The translations under genes and the position numbers were made by a program. A stretch of 64,000 nucleotides of DNA, taken from NCBI RefSeq assembly GCF_036116635.1, contig NZ_CP107995.1, forward strand, positions 4,774,001 to 4,838,000, in the 5' to 3' direction. Each line of letters starts with the position of its first letter. Within the stretch, counting starts at the first letter, position 1. The notes beneath the pieces were generated by a model. It was given only the letters and a program-made list of their open reading frames with translations. It did not search any database and had not been told where the DNA came from. This document shows, piece after piece, positions 51,723 through 60,059 of this stretch. This DNA comes from Amycolatopsis sp. NBC_00345. Lineage in GTDB: Bacteria > Actinomycetota > Actinomycetes > Mycobacteriales > Pseudonocardiaceae.

Positions 51723-52441
51723 CGGGCCACGATGTCCGGGGTGTCGAGCTGCCATCGGGCGAGCGCTTCCCGATACATCGGCGGCCAGCTGTACACGAGA
51801 AGGCCGACATCGGCGGCGAGCTGGACCCGGAGCCGGTGCCGGAACTGCGTCAGCTGGTCCGCGGTGAACGGCTGCTCGCTCGCCAGGAAGAACAGCATGC
51901 CGCGGCTGGTGACCGCGACGAGCGCGTTGACCCGCTCGGCCGCACCCGGTGGAAGCGGCCGGACCCAGCCGAGCAGCAGGGTTTCGGAACGGCGCGGGTG
52001 GGCGGCCGCGGCGGCGCGGTCGAAGAGCTCCCAGCGCTCGAGGTACTGGTCGATCGTGCTGCCGCTGAGCGAGATGCCGAACTGCCGCCGGACGAGTTCG
52101 GCGACCGCGCGTCTCGTCCACAGCAGGCTCGGCACCCCGGCCTCGTCCGGCGGGCCGCCGGCGAGTGTCTTGACGATCCAGGCCTGGTCCGCGGGTGACA
52201 GCGCCAAGCGCTCACCGGCGCGGCGGCCACGCCGGCGCGGGCGGAACGCCTCCTCGCCCTCGGCGTGGTAGGCGCGCACCCACTTGCCGACGGCTTTCCG
52301 GGACACCCCGAACTGCCGGGCGGTGTGCGACTGCGTGAGACCGGACTCGACAGCGGCGACCGCTTGCCGGCGGAGCCGTTCGAGCGCGTCGGCGCACAGG
52401 CTTCGCGCACCGGCGCTGCTCGCCGGATGATCAAGGTCCAT
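51719..52441 (-). CDS. Domesticated IS630-transposase-like DNA-binding protein 3
   Basis: A 240-residue, shorter and more degenerate paralogue: AVAAVESGLTQSHTARQFGV, SRKAVGKWVRAYHAEGE, RRRGRRAGERLALSPADQAW, LLWTRRAVAELVRRQFGISL. The nuclease half keeps only fold-like remnants (LLLGWVRPLPPG, LLVYSWPPMY), with no acidic residue at the first or second catalytic position. Its stop overlaps the S2 start. The two together look like a regulator-surface protein unit. Confidence 0.82.
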   Translation of the reverse strand: MDLDHPASSAGARSLCADALERLRRQAVAAVESGLTQSHTARQFGVSRKAVGKWVRAYHAEGEEAFRPRRRGRRAGERLALSPADQAWIVKTLAGGPPDEAGVPSLLWTRRAVAELVRRQFGISLSGSTIDQYLERWELFDRAAAAAHPRRSETLLLGWVRPLPPGAAERVNALVAVTSRGMLFFLASEQPFTADQLTQFRHRLRVQLAADVGLLVYSWPPMYREALARWQLDTPDIVAR

Positions 52442-53160
52442 CGTGGTCCCCATCTCGAAGTCGGCGCGTGCCGGCGGCACGCGAATTACCGCACCGCCGA
52501 ACCCGGCCGTGCCGGCGGGCTGAACCGCGCGCCACAGAATCCGCGCGTTTATTCCGCCCTCTTTCCGGCTTGCGGCGCGATGGCGTAGATCGATTCGGCC
52601 AATAGTGCCGGACCCCGTGTCGATTATGCTACCGGCGCGTTACGGGCACATAACAAAGGGGACCATTATGTGTCCTTCGCGTGCCTGACGATGAGTTTTC
52701 GAATCAATTCCCGATAACCGGCCAAGGCAAAGGATCGCCATTCGATTGTCCAGGCACCGCAAGGTTTCTCCTGGTCAAAAACGATCAAGTCACCCGAGGG
52801 CCGTGTAACCAGTTTGACCTAAAACGCATAGTCCTGCCATCTCGGAGATTCTTGGGCCACACCACCACAAGTACCTTGGTGACCTGCGCGAATGAGCGTC
52901 AGGTGCGGTATTTCCCGCAGATGAACCGCTTCTGCGGCGTCGCCGGCGCCACACTGGCCCGGAGCCCGCCGGACGTGCCACTATCTCCCACTGGAAAGTT
53001 CGCACATTCACGGGCCCGACACCTGAGAACAAGCCAAGAACCGATTCCGCCTCGCGAGATTGTCGTGACAGCCCCGCCGCGACGGCCGTTGTGCGACGAC
53101 CGTGGTGCCGGGCTCTTACGTGGACCGCGGCCACTCCCCCAGACGACCTCGAAGGACACT
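52442..53160. other. Long A/T-richer intergenic region before S3
   Basis: 719 bp without a supported gene. The frame of the S3 gene is open upstream to 52681, but codon use there is unlike the genome and no ribosome site or domain is seen. The segment 52590-52900 is clearly lower in G+C than its surroundings. It contains the promoters of the IS630-derived gene 3 (minus) and S3 (plus). TTTCCCGCAGATGAACC at about 52913 resembles TATCCCCAGATGAACC at about 41086, upstream of IS630-like gene 1. Confidence 0.5.
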
Positions 53161-53694
53161 ATGCGCGCAGTAGTCAAAGCCGGAACCGTGGTGGCGGCGG
53201 CGGTGGCCGGTGTGGCCGTGTGGTCACTGGGCCCGGCGGCGCTGAACCAGCTCGGCGACGACGCCAGTGCGATCGCGACCAGTCGTTCCCCCGCGCCGGC
53301 AACGGCGGCACCGGCACCGGGTCCGCCCGCCGCTGCGCCGGCGGATGCTCCGCCGCCCGGCGCCACCGGCCCGAACGGCATCCCGTCCCCCGGGCGCGGA
53401 CCGGTCCCGGTGGCGACCGGGCCGGGCGCCGCCCCGGCGCCCGGGAGCCCGACGACGCCGGCTCGGCCAGGCCTGCCGACGGCGGAACCGCCGCCGTCTC
53501 CGCCCGGGGAGACTCCGCCACCCAGCATTCCACCGCCCAGTACTCAGCCACCCGGCACTCAGCCGCCGGCCGAGCCGCCTTCGACGCCGCCGGTCCCGCC
53601 GCCGATGGACCCCCCGCAGCTCCCGGCGCCCGAGGGGTGCACTACCGGTGACCCGGTCGGCTCGGTCATCTGCATCGTGCTCGACCTCCTGTGA
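53161..53694 (+). CDS. Secreted proline-rich protein (S3)
   Basis: A 177-residue protein with an N-terminal export signal (VVKAGTVVAAAVAGVAVWSL). About 120 residues of Pro/Ala/Gly/Ser/Thr follow with short repeats (PPPSTQPPGTQPPAEPPSTP). The end, EGCTTGDPVGSVICIVLDLL, is a distinct short motif with two Cys that could form a disulfide. No anchor TM is obvious. It shares the proline-rich style of S1 and S2 but not their globular domain. No enzyme function is expected. Confidence 0.7.
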   Translation: MRAVVKAGTVVAAAVAGVAVWSLGPAALNQLGDDASAIATSRSPAPATAAPAPGPPAAAPADAPPPGATGPNGIPSPGRGPVPVATGPGAAPAPGSPTTPARPGLPTAEPPPSPPGETPPPSIPPPSTQPPGTQPPAEPPSTPPVPPPMDPPQLPAPEGCTTGDPVGSVICIVLDLL

Positions 53695-53823
53695 GGAGTC
53701 GCGGGCGGCGCGCCGGCGGGAGATCCCGTTCCGCAGCGCGATGGCGAGGTGGATCCTGAGCTCCTCCGCACGACTGTCCACTCTGGAGGGTGCGGCCGCC
53801 GTCGACGGGCCGGGTGGCGGGGA

Positions 53824-53844
53824 GGTATCGCAGACGGAACGCAG
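53824..53844 (+). promoter_or_regulatory. Shared 21-bp upstream motif, copy 1
   Basis: GGTATCGCAGACGGAAC plus four more bases lies 150 bp before the LuxR-type gene and recurs with one mismatch at 59301. Immediately after it GGAACGCAGAG and GGGAACACC form a direct repeat of 11-12 bp periodicity, as expected for a SARP binding site. The regulatory role is inference. Confidence 0.45.
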
Positions 53845-53993
53845 AGGGAACACCGCTCGGCACGATGAGCCCGGTTGGCGGCGGCAGCGAGGAGGGACAC
53901 CGTGGGCAGAGCGGGCGGCAGGACGGGAAGACGGGTCGTGCGAGCGCCGTGGCCACCGGCGGCCGGTGCCACCTCGGACCGGGGAGCGGGCCG

Positions 53994-54380
53994 GTGAGCA
54001 CCGACCGGTCGGTGCTCGCCCTTCCCGAGTTCTCCCCGGTGACCGGGACGGCGGAGCGGGTGCCGTGCGAGCGGTGCCGCGCGGGCGAAGCCGCCGAGAT
54101 CGATCCGCGCCGGCAGTTGAGCGGTCTCGACGCGATGATCCTGGAAGCGGTCGCGACGGGGGTGTCGAGTGTGCGGATCGCCTCGCGCCTCTACATCAGC
54201 CGGCAGGCGGTCGACTATCACATCAAAGGCATGCAGCGCCAGTTGAACGCCGTCAACCGGGCCGAGCTGGTTTCGCGGGCGCATGTGGCCGGGATACTCG
54301 ACATCGGCCGCTGGCCACCGAAAGTACCGCCGGGCTTCATCCTCGAGGAGTCGCGGGGTCTCTACCGGCCCGTCCCGTGA
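53994..54380 (+). CDS. Stand-alone LuxR-type HTH regulator
   Basis: A 128-residue protein consisting mainly of a LuxR/GerE HTH (LSGLDAMILEAVATGVSSVR, IASRLYISRQAVDYHIKGMQ, RQLNAVNRAELVSRAHVAGIL), preceded by about 45 residues with CERC. No receiver or ligand domain is present. Stand-alone LuxR proteins of this size are frequent in actinomycete secondary-metabolite loci. The GTG start is at 53994. Its closest neighbours are the large SARP gene and a motif shared with the small peptide gene. Confidence 0.82.
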   Translation: MSTDRSVLALPEFSPVTGTAERVPCERCRAGEAAEIDPRRQLSGLDAMILEAVATGVSSVRIASRLYISRQAVDYHIKGMQRQLNAVNRAELVSRAHVAGILDIGRWPPKVPPGFILEESRGLYRPVP

Positions 54381-54800
54381 CTCCGCCCAGGTCTGCCCGA
54401 TAGACCCGGCCCGGATGCACTGTTCAGCTCTGGTGAAGGCCGAGTGCTTACCGGTAACGTCGGCTGACGGCGGCTGGTAGCCCGCCGGCGCGGGACTGAG
54501 GACGTTCAAACGGCTGTGGGAGAATGGTGGCGGCCAAATTGCTGCGTGAGTCGCGAATCGGCACCGGTGGTTCCCGGGGGCGGCGGTCTCGGGACCGGTG
54601 TTCCCCCGGGCCACTCGGCGGTCCGGTCCGGTCCGGCGCGGGCGTCGCGGAAAGAAGTGCACTACTGGTTGCCGCCGAGTGAATTTCACCGTGTTTGTGA
54701 TTAATCCCGGTACGGCGGGCCGCTCGTTCCCGGGCCTCGACCCGGTCTTGAATCGCTTCGCGGAATGCTTTCGCGTGCGGGCCGGCACCAGGTGCGCGGG
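54381..54800. other. Intergenic region before the large SARP gene
   Basis: 420 bp without a supported gene. The A/T-richer stretch 54660-54710 (TTTCACCGTGTTTGTGATTAATCC) may hold the SARP promoter. The SARP frame is open to 54765, giving an alternative, less likely start. Confidence 0.5.
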
Positions 54801-57800
54801 ATGAGCAGCGCTCAGCGAGCCGAATCGCCACTGCGCATCAACGTCCTGGGGAGCGTCGAATGCTGGGACGGCGACGAACGCGTCCATCTGGGCGGGCTCA
54901 TCCAGGAGCGGGTGCTGGCCGCGCTGGTGCTGGAGGCGGGCCGGGTGCTCAGCGTCTCCCAGCTCGTCGACGCGGTGTGGGAAGACGTTCCGCCCGCGAC
55001 CGCCGCCCACCAGGTGCGCAAGGCGGTGGCCCGGCTGCGCCAGATCATCCCGGGCGGGGGCGGGCTGATCATCACCCAGGCCTCCGGCTACCGCGTGTCG
55101 GCCGACGCGGCCCAGCTCGACGTCAAGCAGTTCTCCGCGCTGCTGGACCAGGCCCGGGCGGAGCTGGCGGACCGGCGCGCCGGCGAAGCGGTGGAGCACC
55201 TGGAAGGCGCGCTCGCGCTGTGGCGGGGGACGGTGCTCTCGGGCGACGGCGGGGAACCGATCAGGGCGGCCGGCACCGCGTTGCTGGAACGGCGGGCCGC
55301 GGCGATCGAGCAGCTCATCGACCTGCGCCTGGCCCGGGGGGAAACGGCCGAGCTGGTCGGGGAGCTGCGGGCCTACGTCGCCGCATACCCGTTGCAGGAG
55401 CGGCTCCGCGGCCAGCTGATGCTCGCGCTGTTCCGGTCCGGCCGGCAGGCGGACGCGCTGGAGGAGTTCGAGCGGGTGCGGGCCCTGCTGTCCGAGGACC
55501 TGGGCATCGACCCCGGCAGCGACCTCACCCGGCTGCACGAGCGGATCCTGCGCAACGATCCCGCCCTCGCCCGCCCCGTCCCCGAAGCCGGGCCGCGGCC
55601 GGTGGCCGAGGTGCCCGCCGGCCCGCCCGCGGCGGCCCACGCGCTGCCCCATGACCTGCCGGACTTCGTCGGACGCGAGCGGGAGCTCGACCACCTCCGG
55701 TCGTACCTCGAAACCGCGTCCTCGCAGGGGCCGCGGATCGTCGCGATCGACGGGATGGGCGGGGTCGGCAAGACCTCTTTCGCCGTGCGGGCCGCGTATT
55801 CGGTGTCCGGCCGGTACCCCGACGGCCAGCTCTACCTCGACCTGCACGGCTTCACCCCGGCCGGGCAGCCGATGACCGCGCCCGCCGCCGCCGAAGCCCT
55901 GCTGCGGATGCTCGGCACCCCGGTCGACCACCTGCCGGACGGCGCCTCGGTGCGGCTCAACCTGTGGCGGGCGACGATCGCCGAGAAGAGCGTGGTCCTC
56001 CTGCTGGACAACGTGTCCGACGTCGCCCAGGTGCTGCCGCTGCTGCCGCCGAACTCGGAGTGCCTGGTGCTGATCACCAGCCGCACCCGGCTGGTCGACC
56101 TCGACGGGGTGCTCTGGATCTCGCTCGGCACGATGACCGACGAGGACAGCGCCGCCATGGCCAGCGCGGTGCTGACCAGCCAGCGCACGGCCGTGGAGCC
56201 GGAGGCGCTGGCCGAGCTGATCGAGCTGTGCGGGCACCTGCCGCTGGCCATCCGGATCGCCCTCAGCCGGCTGGCGAACCGGCCGCGGTGGTCGATCGGC
56301 TACCTGGTCGACCGGATGAGCGACGAGTCCCGCCGGCTCGACGAACTGCGCTCGGGCGAGCGCGGGGTCGAGCTGACGCTCAAGATCTCCTACGAGGGCC
56401 TCAAGGCCAAGGACCGCGAGGCCTTCCGCCTGCTGGGCCTGCATCCGGGCCGCGACATCGATGTCCACTCGGCCGCCGCGCTGCTGGGCACCTCACCCGA
56501 GGAGGCCGAGGCCACCCTCGAAGTGCTCCTCGACGCGCACATGCTGCAGCAGTACGAGTTCGGCTACTACCGGTTCCACGACCTGGTGCGCAGCTTCGTG
56601 CACCGCCTCCTGCGGGTGGCCGGCCAGTCCGCGGGCGGGGACATCTCGCCGGCGCTGGGCCGCCTGCTCGACTACCTGGTGTGCGCCAGCGACCAGGTCT
56701 GCGACCTGCTCTTCGCCGGCCGCCTGAGCGTGCCGGCCGGAGGGATCGGCCGCCAGGCCGTGCCGCCGGAGCTGGACGAGCCCGAGCAGGCCCGGAAGTG
56801 GCTGGAGCGGGAACGGACGACGCTCTTGGCCGCGGCGGTGCTCGCCCACGAGCAAGGACTCGACCGGCACGTCACCCTGCTCGCGCGCAACGTCGTGTTC
56901 CAGCTGGACGCGGCCGGGCTGTACAGCGAGTTCGCCGAGGCCAGCCAGCTCGCCGTGGCGTCCTCCCGCCGGCTGGGCGAACCGGAGCTGCTGCGGCTGA
57001 GCCTGTCGAACCTGGCCGTGGCCAACTGGAAGCTGGGGCGGTTCGACGCAGGGATCGCCGCTTCCTCGGAGGCGCTGAAGATCGCCGACGACCTCGGCGA
57101 CCGGCGTGGCTTCGCGAAGGACACCGGCATGCTCGGCCTGTTCAAGGGGACCACCGGCCAGTTCGACGAGGCGCTGGGGCTGCTGCGGGAGTCGATCCGC
57201 CTGAAACGCGAGCTCGGCGCCGCCCGGACGGAGGCCGAATCCCTGGTGAACCTCAGCTCCCTCTACGAGCAGTGGGGGCGGTACCCGGAGGCGGTGGAGG
57301 CAGCCGGCCAGGCACTGGCCCTCGATCTCGAACTGGACATCCGCGAGCACCAGATCGTCGCCAGGGCGGACCTGGCCCTCGCTTACCTCGGGGTGCACGC
57401 GGACGAGGAGGCCGACGAGCAGCTGGCCCGCGACCGGGAGCTGGTCGAGGACTTCGGCGCGGCCGGTGAGGTGGCGATGGTCTTCGCGTTGTCCGCGCTG
57501 ACCAACCAGCGGCTGGGACGCCACGAGGAGGCCGCCCGGTACGCGGAGATCGTCCGCGAACACCGGCGTGAGCACTGGAACCCCACCCGGCAGGTGGTCA
57601 TCGACAACATCCTCGGCAAGCTGTACCGCGCCCAGGGCAACGACTCGGACGCGGCCCTGCTCCACGAGGCCGCCCGTACGGTCGCGGCTTCCATCGGCTA
57701 CCGCGTCGAAGAGGCGCGGGCGCTGCTCGGGCTCGGGGCGGCCGAATCGGCCCTCGGCCGGACCGAGGAGGGGCAGCGGCACCAGCGGCGCGCGGAGGAG

Positions 57801-57842
57801 ATCTTCACCGAGCTGGGCGTGCCACCGGACGCCCGCTCGTGA
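54801..57842 (+). CDS. AfsR-like SARP regulator (SARP-BTAD-NB-ARC-TPR)
   Basis: A 1013-residue regulator. An OmpR-like DNA-binding domain (LRINVLGSVECWDGDERV through GYRVS, residues 11-100) is followed by BTAD (about 107-250). The NB-ARC ATPase has Walker A GMGGVGKTSFA at about 318-328, Walker B KSVVLLLDNVSD, and downstream GLP-like HLPLAIRIAL. A TPR-rich C-terminus begins at about 690 (SLSNLAVANWKLGRFDAGIA, SLVNLSSLYEQWGRYPEAVE). AfsR-like SARPs activate antibiotic clusters. ATG 54801 is chosen because the SARP domain begins a few residues later. Confidence 0.93.
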   Translation: MSSAQRAESPLRINVLGSVECWDGDERVHLGGLIQERVLAALVLEAGRVLSVSQLVDAVWEDVPPATAAHQVRKAVARLRQIIPGGGGLIITQASGYRVSADAAQLDVKQFSALLDQARAELADRRAGEAVEHLEGALALWRGTVLSGDGGEPIRAAGTALLERRAAAIEQLIDLRLARGETAELVGELRAYVAAYPLQERLRGQLMLALFRSGRQADALEEFERVRALLSEDLGIDPGSDLTRLHERILRNDPALARPVPEAGPRPVAEVPAGPPAAAHALPHDLPDFVGRERELDHLRSYLETASSQGPRIVAIDGMGGVGKTSFAVRAAYSVSGRYPDGQLYLDLHGFTPAGQPMTAPAAAEALLRMLGTPVDHLPDGASVRLNLWRATIAEKSVVLLLDNVSDVAQVLPLLPPNSECLVLITSRTRLVDLDGVLWISLGTMTDEDSAAMASAVLTSQRTAVEPEALAELIELCGHLPLAIRIALSRLANRPRWSIGYLVDRMSDESRRLDELRSGERGVELTLKISYEGLKAKDREAFRLLGLHPGRDIDVHSAAALLGTSPEEAEATLEVLLDAHMLQQYEFGYYRFHDLVRSFVHRLLRVAGQSAGGDISPALGRLLDYLVCASDQVCDLLFAGRLSVPAGGIGRQAVPPELDEPEQARKWLERERTTLLAAAVLAHEQGLDRHVTLLARNVVFQLDAAGLYSEFAEASQLAVASSRRLGEPELLRLSLSNLAVANWKLGRFDAGIAASSEALKIADDLGDRRGFAKDTGMLGLFKGTTGQFDEALGLLRESIRLKRELGAARTEAESLVNLSSLYEQWGRYPEAVEAAGQALALDLELDIREHQIVARADLALAYLGVHADEEADEQLARDRELVEDFGAAGEVAMVFALSALTNQRLGRHEEAARYAEIVREHRREHWNPTRQVVIDNILGKLYRAQGNDSDAALLHEAARTVAASIGYRVEEARALLGLGAAESALGRTEEGQRHQRRAEEIFTELGVPPDARS

Positions 57843-58148
57843 TCGTCGCGCCGGCCGCTCGCACACATCGAGGGCCGGCGTCCGGAGCTTCGCACCAGGG
57901 AGTTCCGAAACCCGGCCGGCCCGGTGGCTCCGCCCGACCGGCGGAGCCGCCCCGCCGCCGGTCACCTGGCGCGCACCCGGAATAAGCGGTTTGCAAGCAG
58001 CGCGGGTGCTCTCATGGATCCAGGCGGCTTGGCTCGTCCGGCGGTGACCCGGGCGGACAGCGATCAGACAGCGCGCCAGGGAACACTTGTACCGCGGGTG
58101 GCGGCCCGGCGACTTCGGGCAGCTGCCGGCCCAACTGTGGAGAACACG
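57843..58148. other. Intergenic region after the SARP gene
   Basis: 306 bp without a supported gene before the small leader frame at 58149. That frame is open upstream to 57924, but codon use is poor there. No clear terminator or operator was recognised. Confidence 0.45.
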
Positions 58149-58208
58149 ATGTCACGGAGGCAAACGAGCCGATCAGCGAGGATTCGCGGACCAGAGGAGG
58201 TGTCGTGA
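58149..58208 (+). CDS. Possible 19-residue leader peptide
   Basis: ATG with a nearby GTGGAG, then 19 codons (MSRRQTSRSARIRGPEEVS), ending in a TGATG overlap with the ATP-grasp-like gene. The ribosome site of the latter (GAGGAGG) lies inside this frame. The overlap suggests translational coupling. The high Arg/Ser content may be chance. Confidence 0.3.
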   Translation: MSRRQTSRSARIRGPEEVS

Positions 58209-59254
58209 TGGGGCGCGCCGCCGGGGACTCGAGCGCCGCCCGCCTGCTCCTGGTCTTCCCGGAGCCCGCGCTGGTGCGCAAGGCCGCGCGGACGGGCCTG
58301 GACGTCCACGTCGTGCTGGGCCCCGAGGACCGGGCCGGGGACTTCCCGGTGCCCGGCGACCACGTGATCCGCGCGGACGGGCGAAGCAGCCGCGAGGCGG
58401 AGCCGGTGATCCGCCGGTTCATCGGCTCCCACCACGATACCCACGTTCTCGACGGTGAAGGCTTCCCGTTGTACGGGCCCCCACCGGAGACGGGATCGGA
58501 AGCCGCCGGGGCCCCGTACGTACTCGCCGACTTCGATGCCTTCCGGAACGCGATGGCGCTGAACAAGCAGCCCGCGGCGGCCGGGCAGGCGGTCGCGACG
58601 GCGGACGAGGTACCGGCGGCGGTCGCCGGCCTGGACTGGCAGGCGGTGATCCGGACGGGCCAGGACGAGGAGGCCGTCCGGTCCGACGCGGACGTCGAGG
58701 AGTGGCTGCGGACCCACGGGCCGGGCTCCGGCCCGTTCACGGTCGAGCCGCTCCCGCCGGGCCCCGAGGTGATCGTCACGACGCTGACGGTCGACGGGAT
58801 GCACCGCGTCGTCGGGATCACCGAACGGGTCCCGGAGGCCGGGATTCGGTCCTACGTCTACCCGGCGAGCGTGTCCGAGGCCGCCACGGCCCAGGCCAGG
58901 GCCGCCGTCACCGGCATGCTCGACCTGGCCGGATACGAGTTCGGGCCCGCGCAGACCCGGGTCGTGCTGACCGGCCGGGAGCCCCGCATCCTGTGTTCGC
59001 AGCCGTGTTTCAGCATCGACCGGGTCGCGGACCTGATCGAGACCGCCACCGGGTTCGACCTCCGGACCGAGCTGTTCCGCACCCTGGCGGGGGCGCCCCT
59101 GCAGCCGCCACGCCCGCGGTGGTTCGCGGCGGCGCGGTTCTCCCGGGTATCCGGTTCCCCCGCTCAGGAACCGGAATCCTGCGTGCTCGCGGAAGGCCCT
59201 TCGCCGGAGGCTGTTCGTGTCCGGCTCGACGAGGCGGCCGCGCCGGTAAGCTGA
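58208..59254 (+). CDS. Degenerate ATP-grasp-like protein
   Basis: A 348-residue protein with a pre-ATP-grasp Rossmann part (RLLLVFPEPALVRKAARTGL, VHVVLGPEDRAG) and an ATP-grasp-like body (TVDGMHRVVGITERVPEAG, MLDLAGYEFGPAQTRVVLTG, RVADLIETATGFDLRTELFR). Where active ligases carry ExNGRxGGD for Mg-ATP, this one reads LCSQPCFSIDRVADL, so the Glu and Asn ligands are replaced by Cys and Gln. The central KPxxGSxG loop is also missing. A binding or scaffold role is more likely than ligation. It pairs in context with the true ATP-grasp enzyme at 62301. Confidence 0.75.
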   Translation: MGRAAGDSSAARLLLVFPEPALVRKAARTGLDVHVVLGPEDRAGDFPVPGDHVIRADGRSSREAEPVIRRFIGSHHDTHVLDGEGFPLYGPPPETGSEAAGAPYVLADFDAFRNAMALNKQPAAAGQAVATADEVPAAVAGLDWQAVIRTGQDEEAVRSDADVEEWLRTHGPGSGPFTVEPLPPGPEVIVTTLTVDGMHRVVGITERVPEAGIRSYVYPASVSEAATAQARAAVTGMLDLAGYEFGPAQTRVVLTGREPRILCSQPCFSIDRVADLIETATGFDLRTELFRTLAGAPLQPPRPRWFAAARFSRVSGSPAQEPESCVLAEGPSPEAVRVRLDEAAAPVS

Positions 59255-59300
59255 GTGAACCCGCGGGGGAAGTCCGCTTCCCCCGCGGTTCCCGGCCCGG

Positions 59301-59330
59301 GGTATCGCAGACGGAACCCAGCGGTATCGC
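59301..59330 (+). promoter_or_regulatory. Shared 21-bp upstream motif, copy 2
   Basis: GGTATCGCAGACGGAAC plus CCAG matches 53824-53844 at 20 of 21 positions. A second GGTATCGC starts at 59323, exactly 22 bp after the first, two helical turns, a spacing used by SARP proteins. It lies 81 bp before the small peptide gene. The role is inference. Confidence 0.5.
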
Positions 59331-59381
59331 GACTCCCCATGATTGGTGTCAAGACGAAGAACGGACACGAGGAGCGACACC

Positions 59382-59606
59382 ATGCGCGAAGAAATCAGTG
59401 AAGAGACGGTCACTTCCCGGACACGCGCCGGCCGGCGGCTGCGGGGGATGGTGGCCGTGGCCGCACTGGTCGCGATGGCCGGTGCCGGGTACCACGGCGT
59501 CACGCACGAGGTATCCGGCGGGGCCGGTGCCGTCGCCGCTTCCAGCGCCGGCCGGATGCCGGGCCTCGACTCCGGCTCGGGCTCCGGCGAGGGCCCCAAC
59601 CACTGA
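59382..59606 (+). CDS. Small single-TM or exported peptide
   Basis: A 74-residue product. The N-terminus is acidic then basic (EEISEETVTSRTRAGRRLRG). One hydrophobic segment (MVAVAALVAMAGAGYHGV) and a Gly/Ser-rich end, PGLDSGSGSGEGPNH, follow. RBS ACGAGGAG. It could be a small membrane protein or the precursor of an exported peptide. Its position between two SARP genes and next to ATP-grasp genes makes a precursor role worth testing, but no core-peptide motif is recognised. Confidence 0.65.
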   Translation: MREEISEETVTSRTRAGRRLRGMVAVAALVAMAGAGYHGVTHEVSGGAGAVAASSAGRMPGLDSGSGSGEGPNH

Positions 59607-60059
59607 CCCGGCCTCCCGCCGTGGTTGTCCACTGTGGACGGTTCAAGCCCGGCCGGGCGGAGAACCGGATCCGCGCCGGTACCGCCGATCGGATGAACGC
59701 GTTCGTGCGAGGCGGGGCCGATGCGGCGCCCGGTCCCGGCGATCCCCGGTGATCACCCCCGGGTTCCCGGCCGGGGCGTGCCGAAGACCGGCGAAACAGC
59801 CGCCTGGCTCATTTCCACCATTCCGCCACCCGATCGACCCGGGTTTCCCCGTGCGCCCGGAAAAGCGGGAACCCGCCGTTCCGCATCGAGGGCACCGGCA
59901 GAGCGGATGGTCCACATCGGACCGCGGTGATCGCCGATCACGTGGTCCGAGCGCGGCCCAGCGGTGGCCAGAGCACCTCGTCCCGAGGTGCGGACCCGAG
60001 GAGACTCCATGCCGGAACGCACCCCCGGTCCTTGCGCCGATCCCGGAGGAGCGTGAACC
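59607..60059. other. Intergenic region before the short SARP gene
   Basis: About 450 bp without a supported gene. The stretch from 59754 shows some open frames with typical base use but no recognisable protein. The word GTCCACTGTGGAC, a 13-bp palindrome, occurs at about 59628. GGAGGAGCG precedes the SARP ATG. Confidence 0.45.

Noticed and set aside
52681..53160. Upstream extension of the S3 frame
   Set aside because: Codon use there is unlike the genome, no ribosome site is seen, and ATG 53161 starts a clear export signal.
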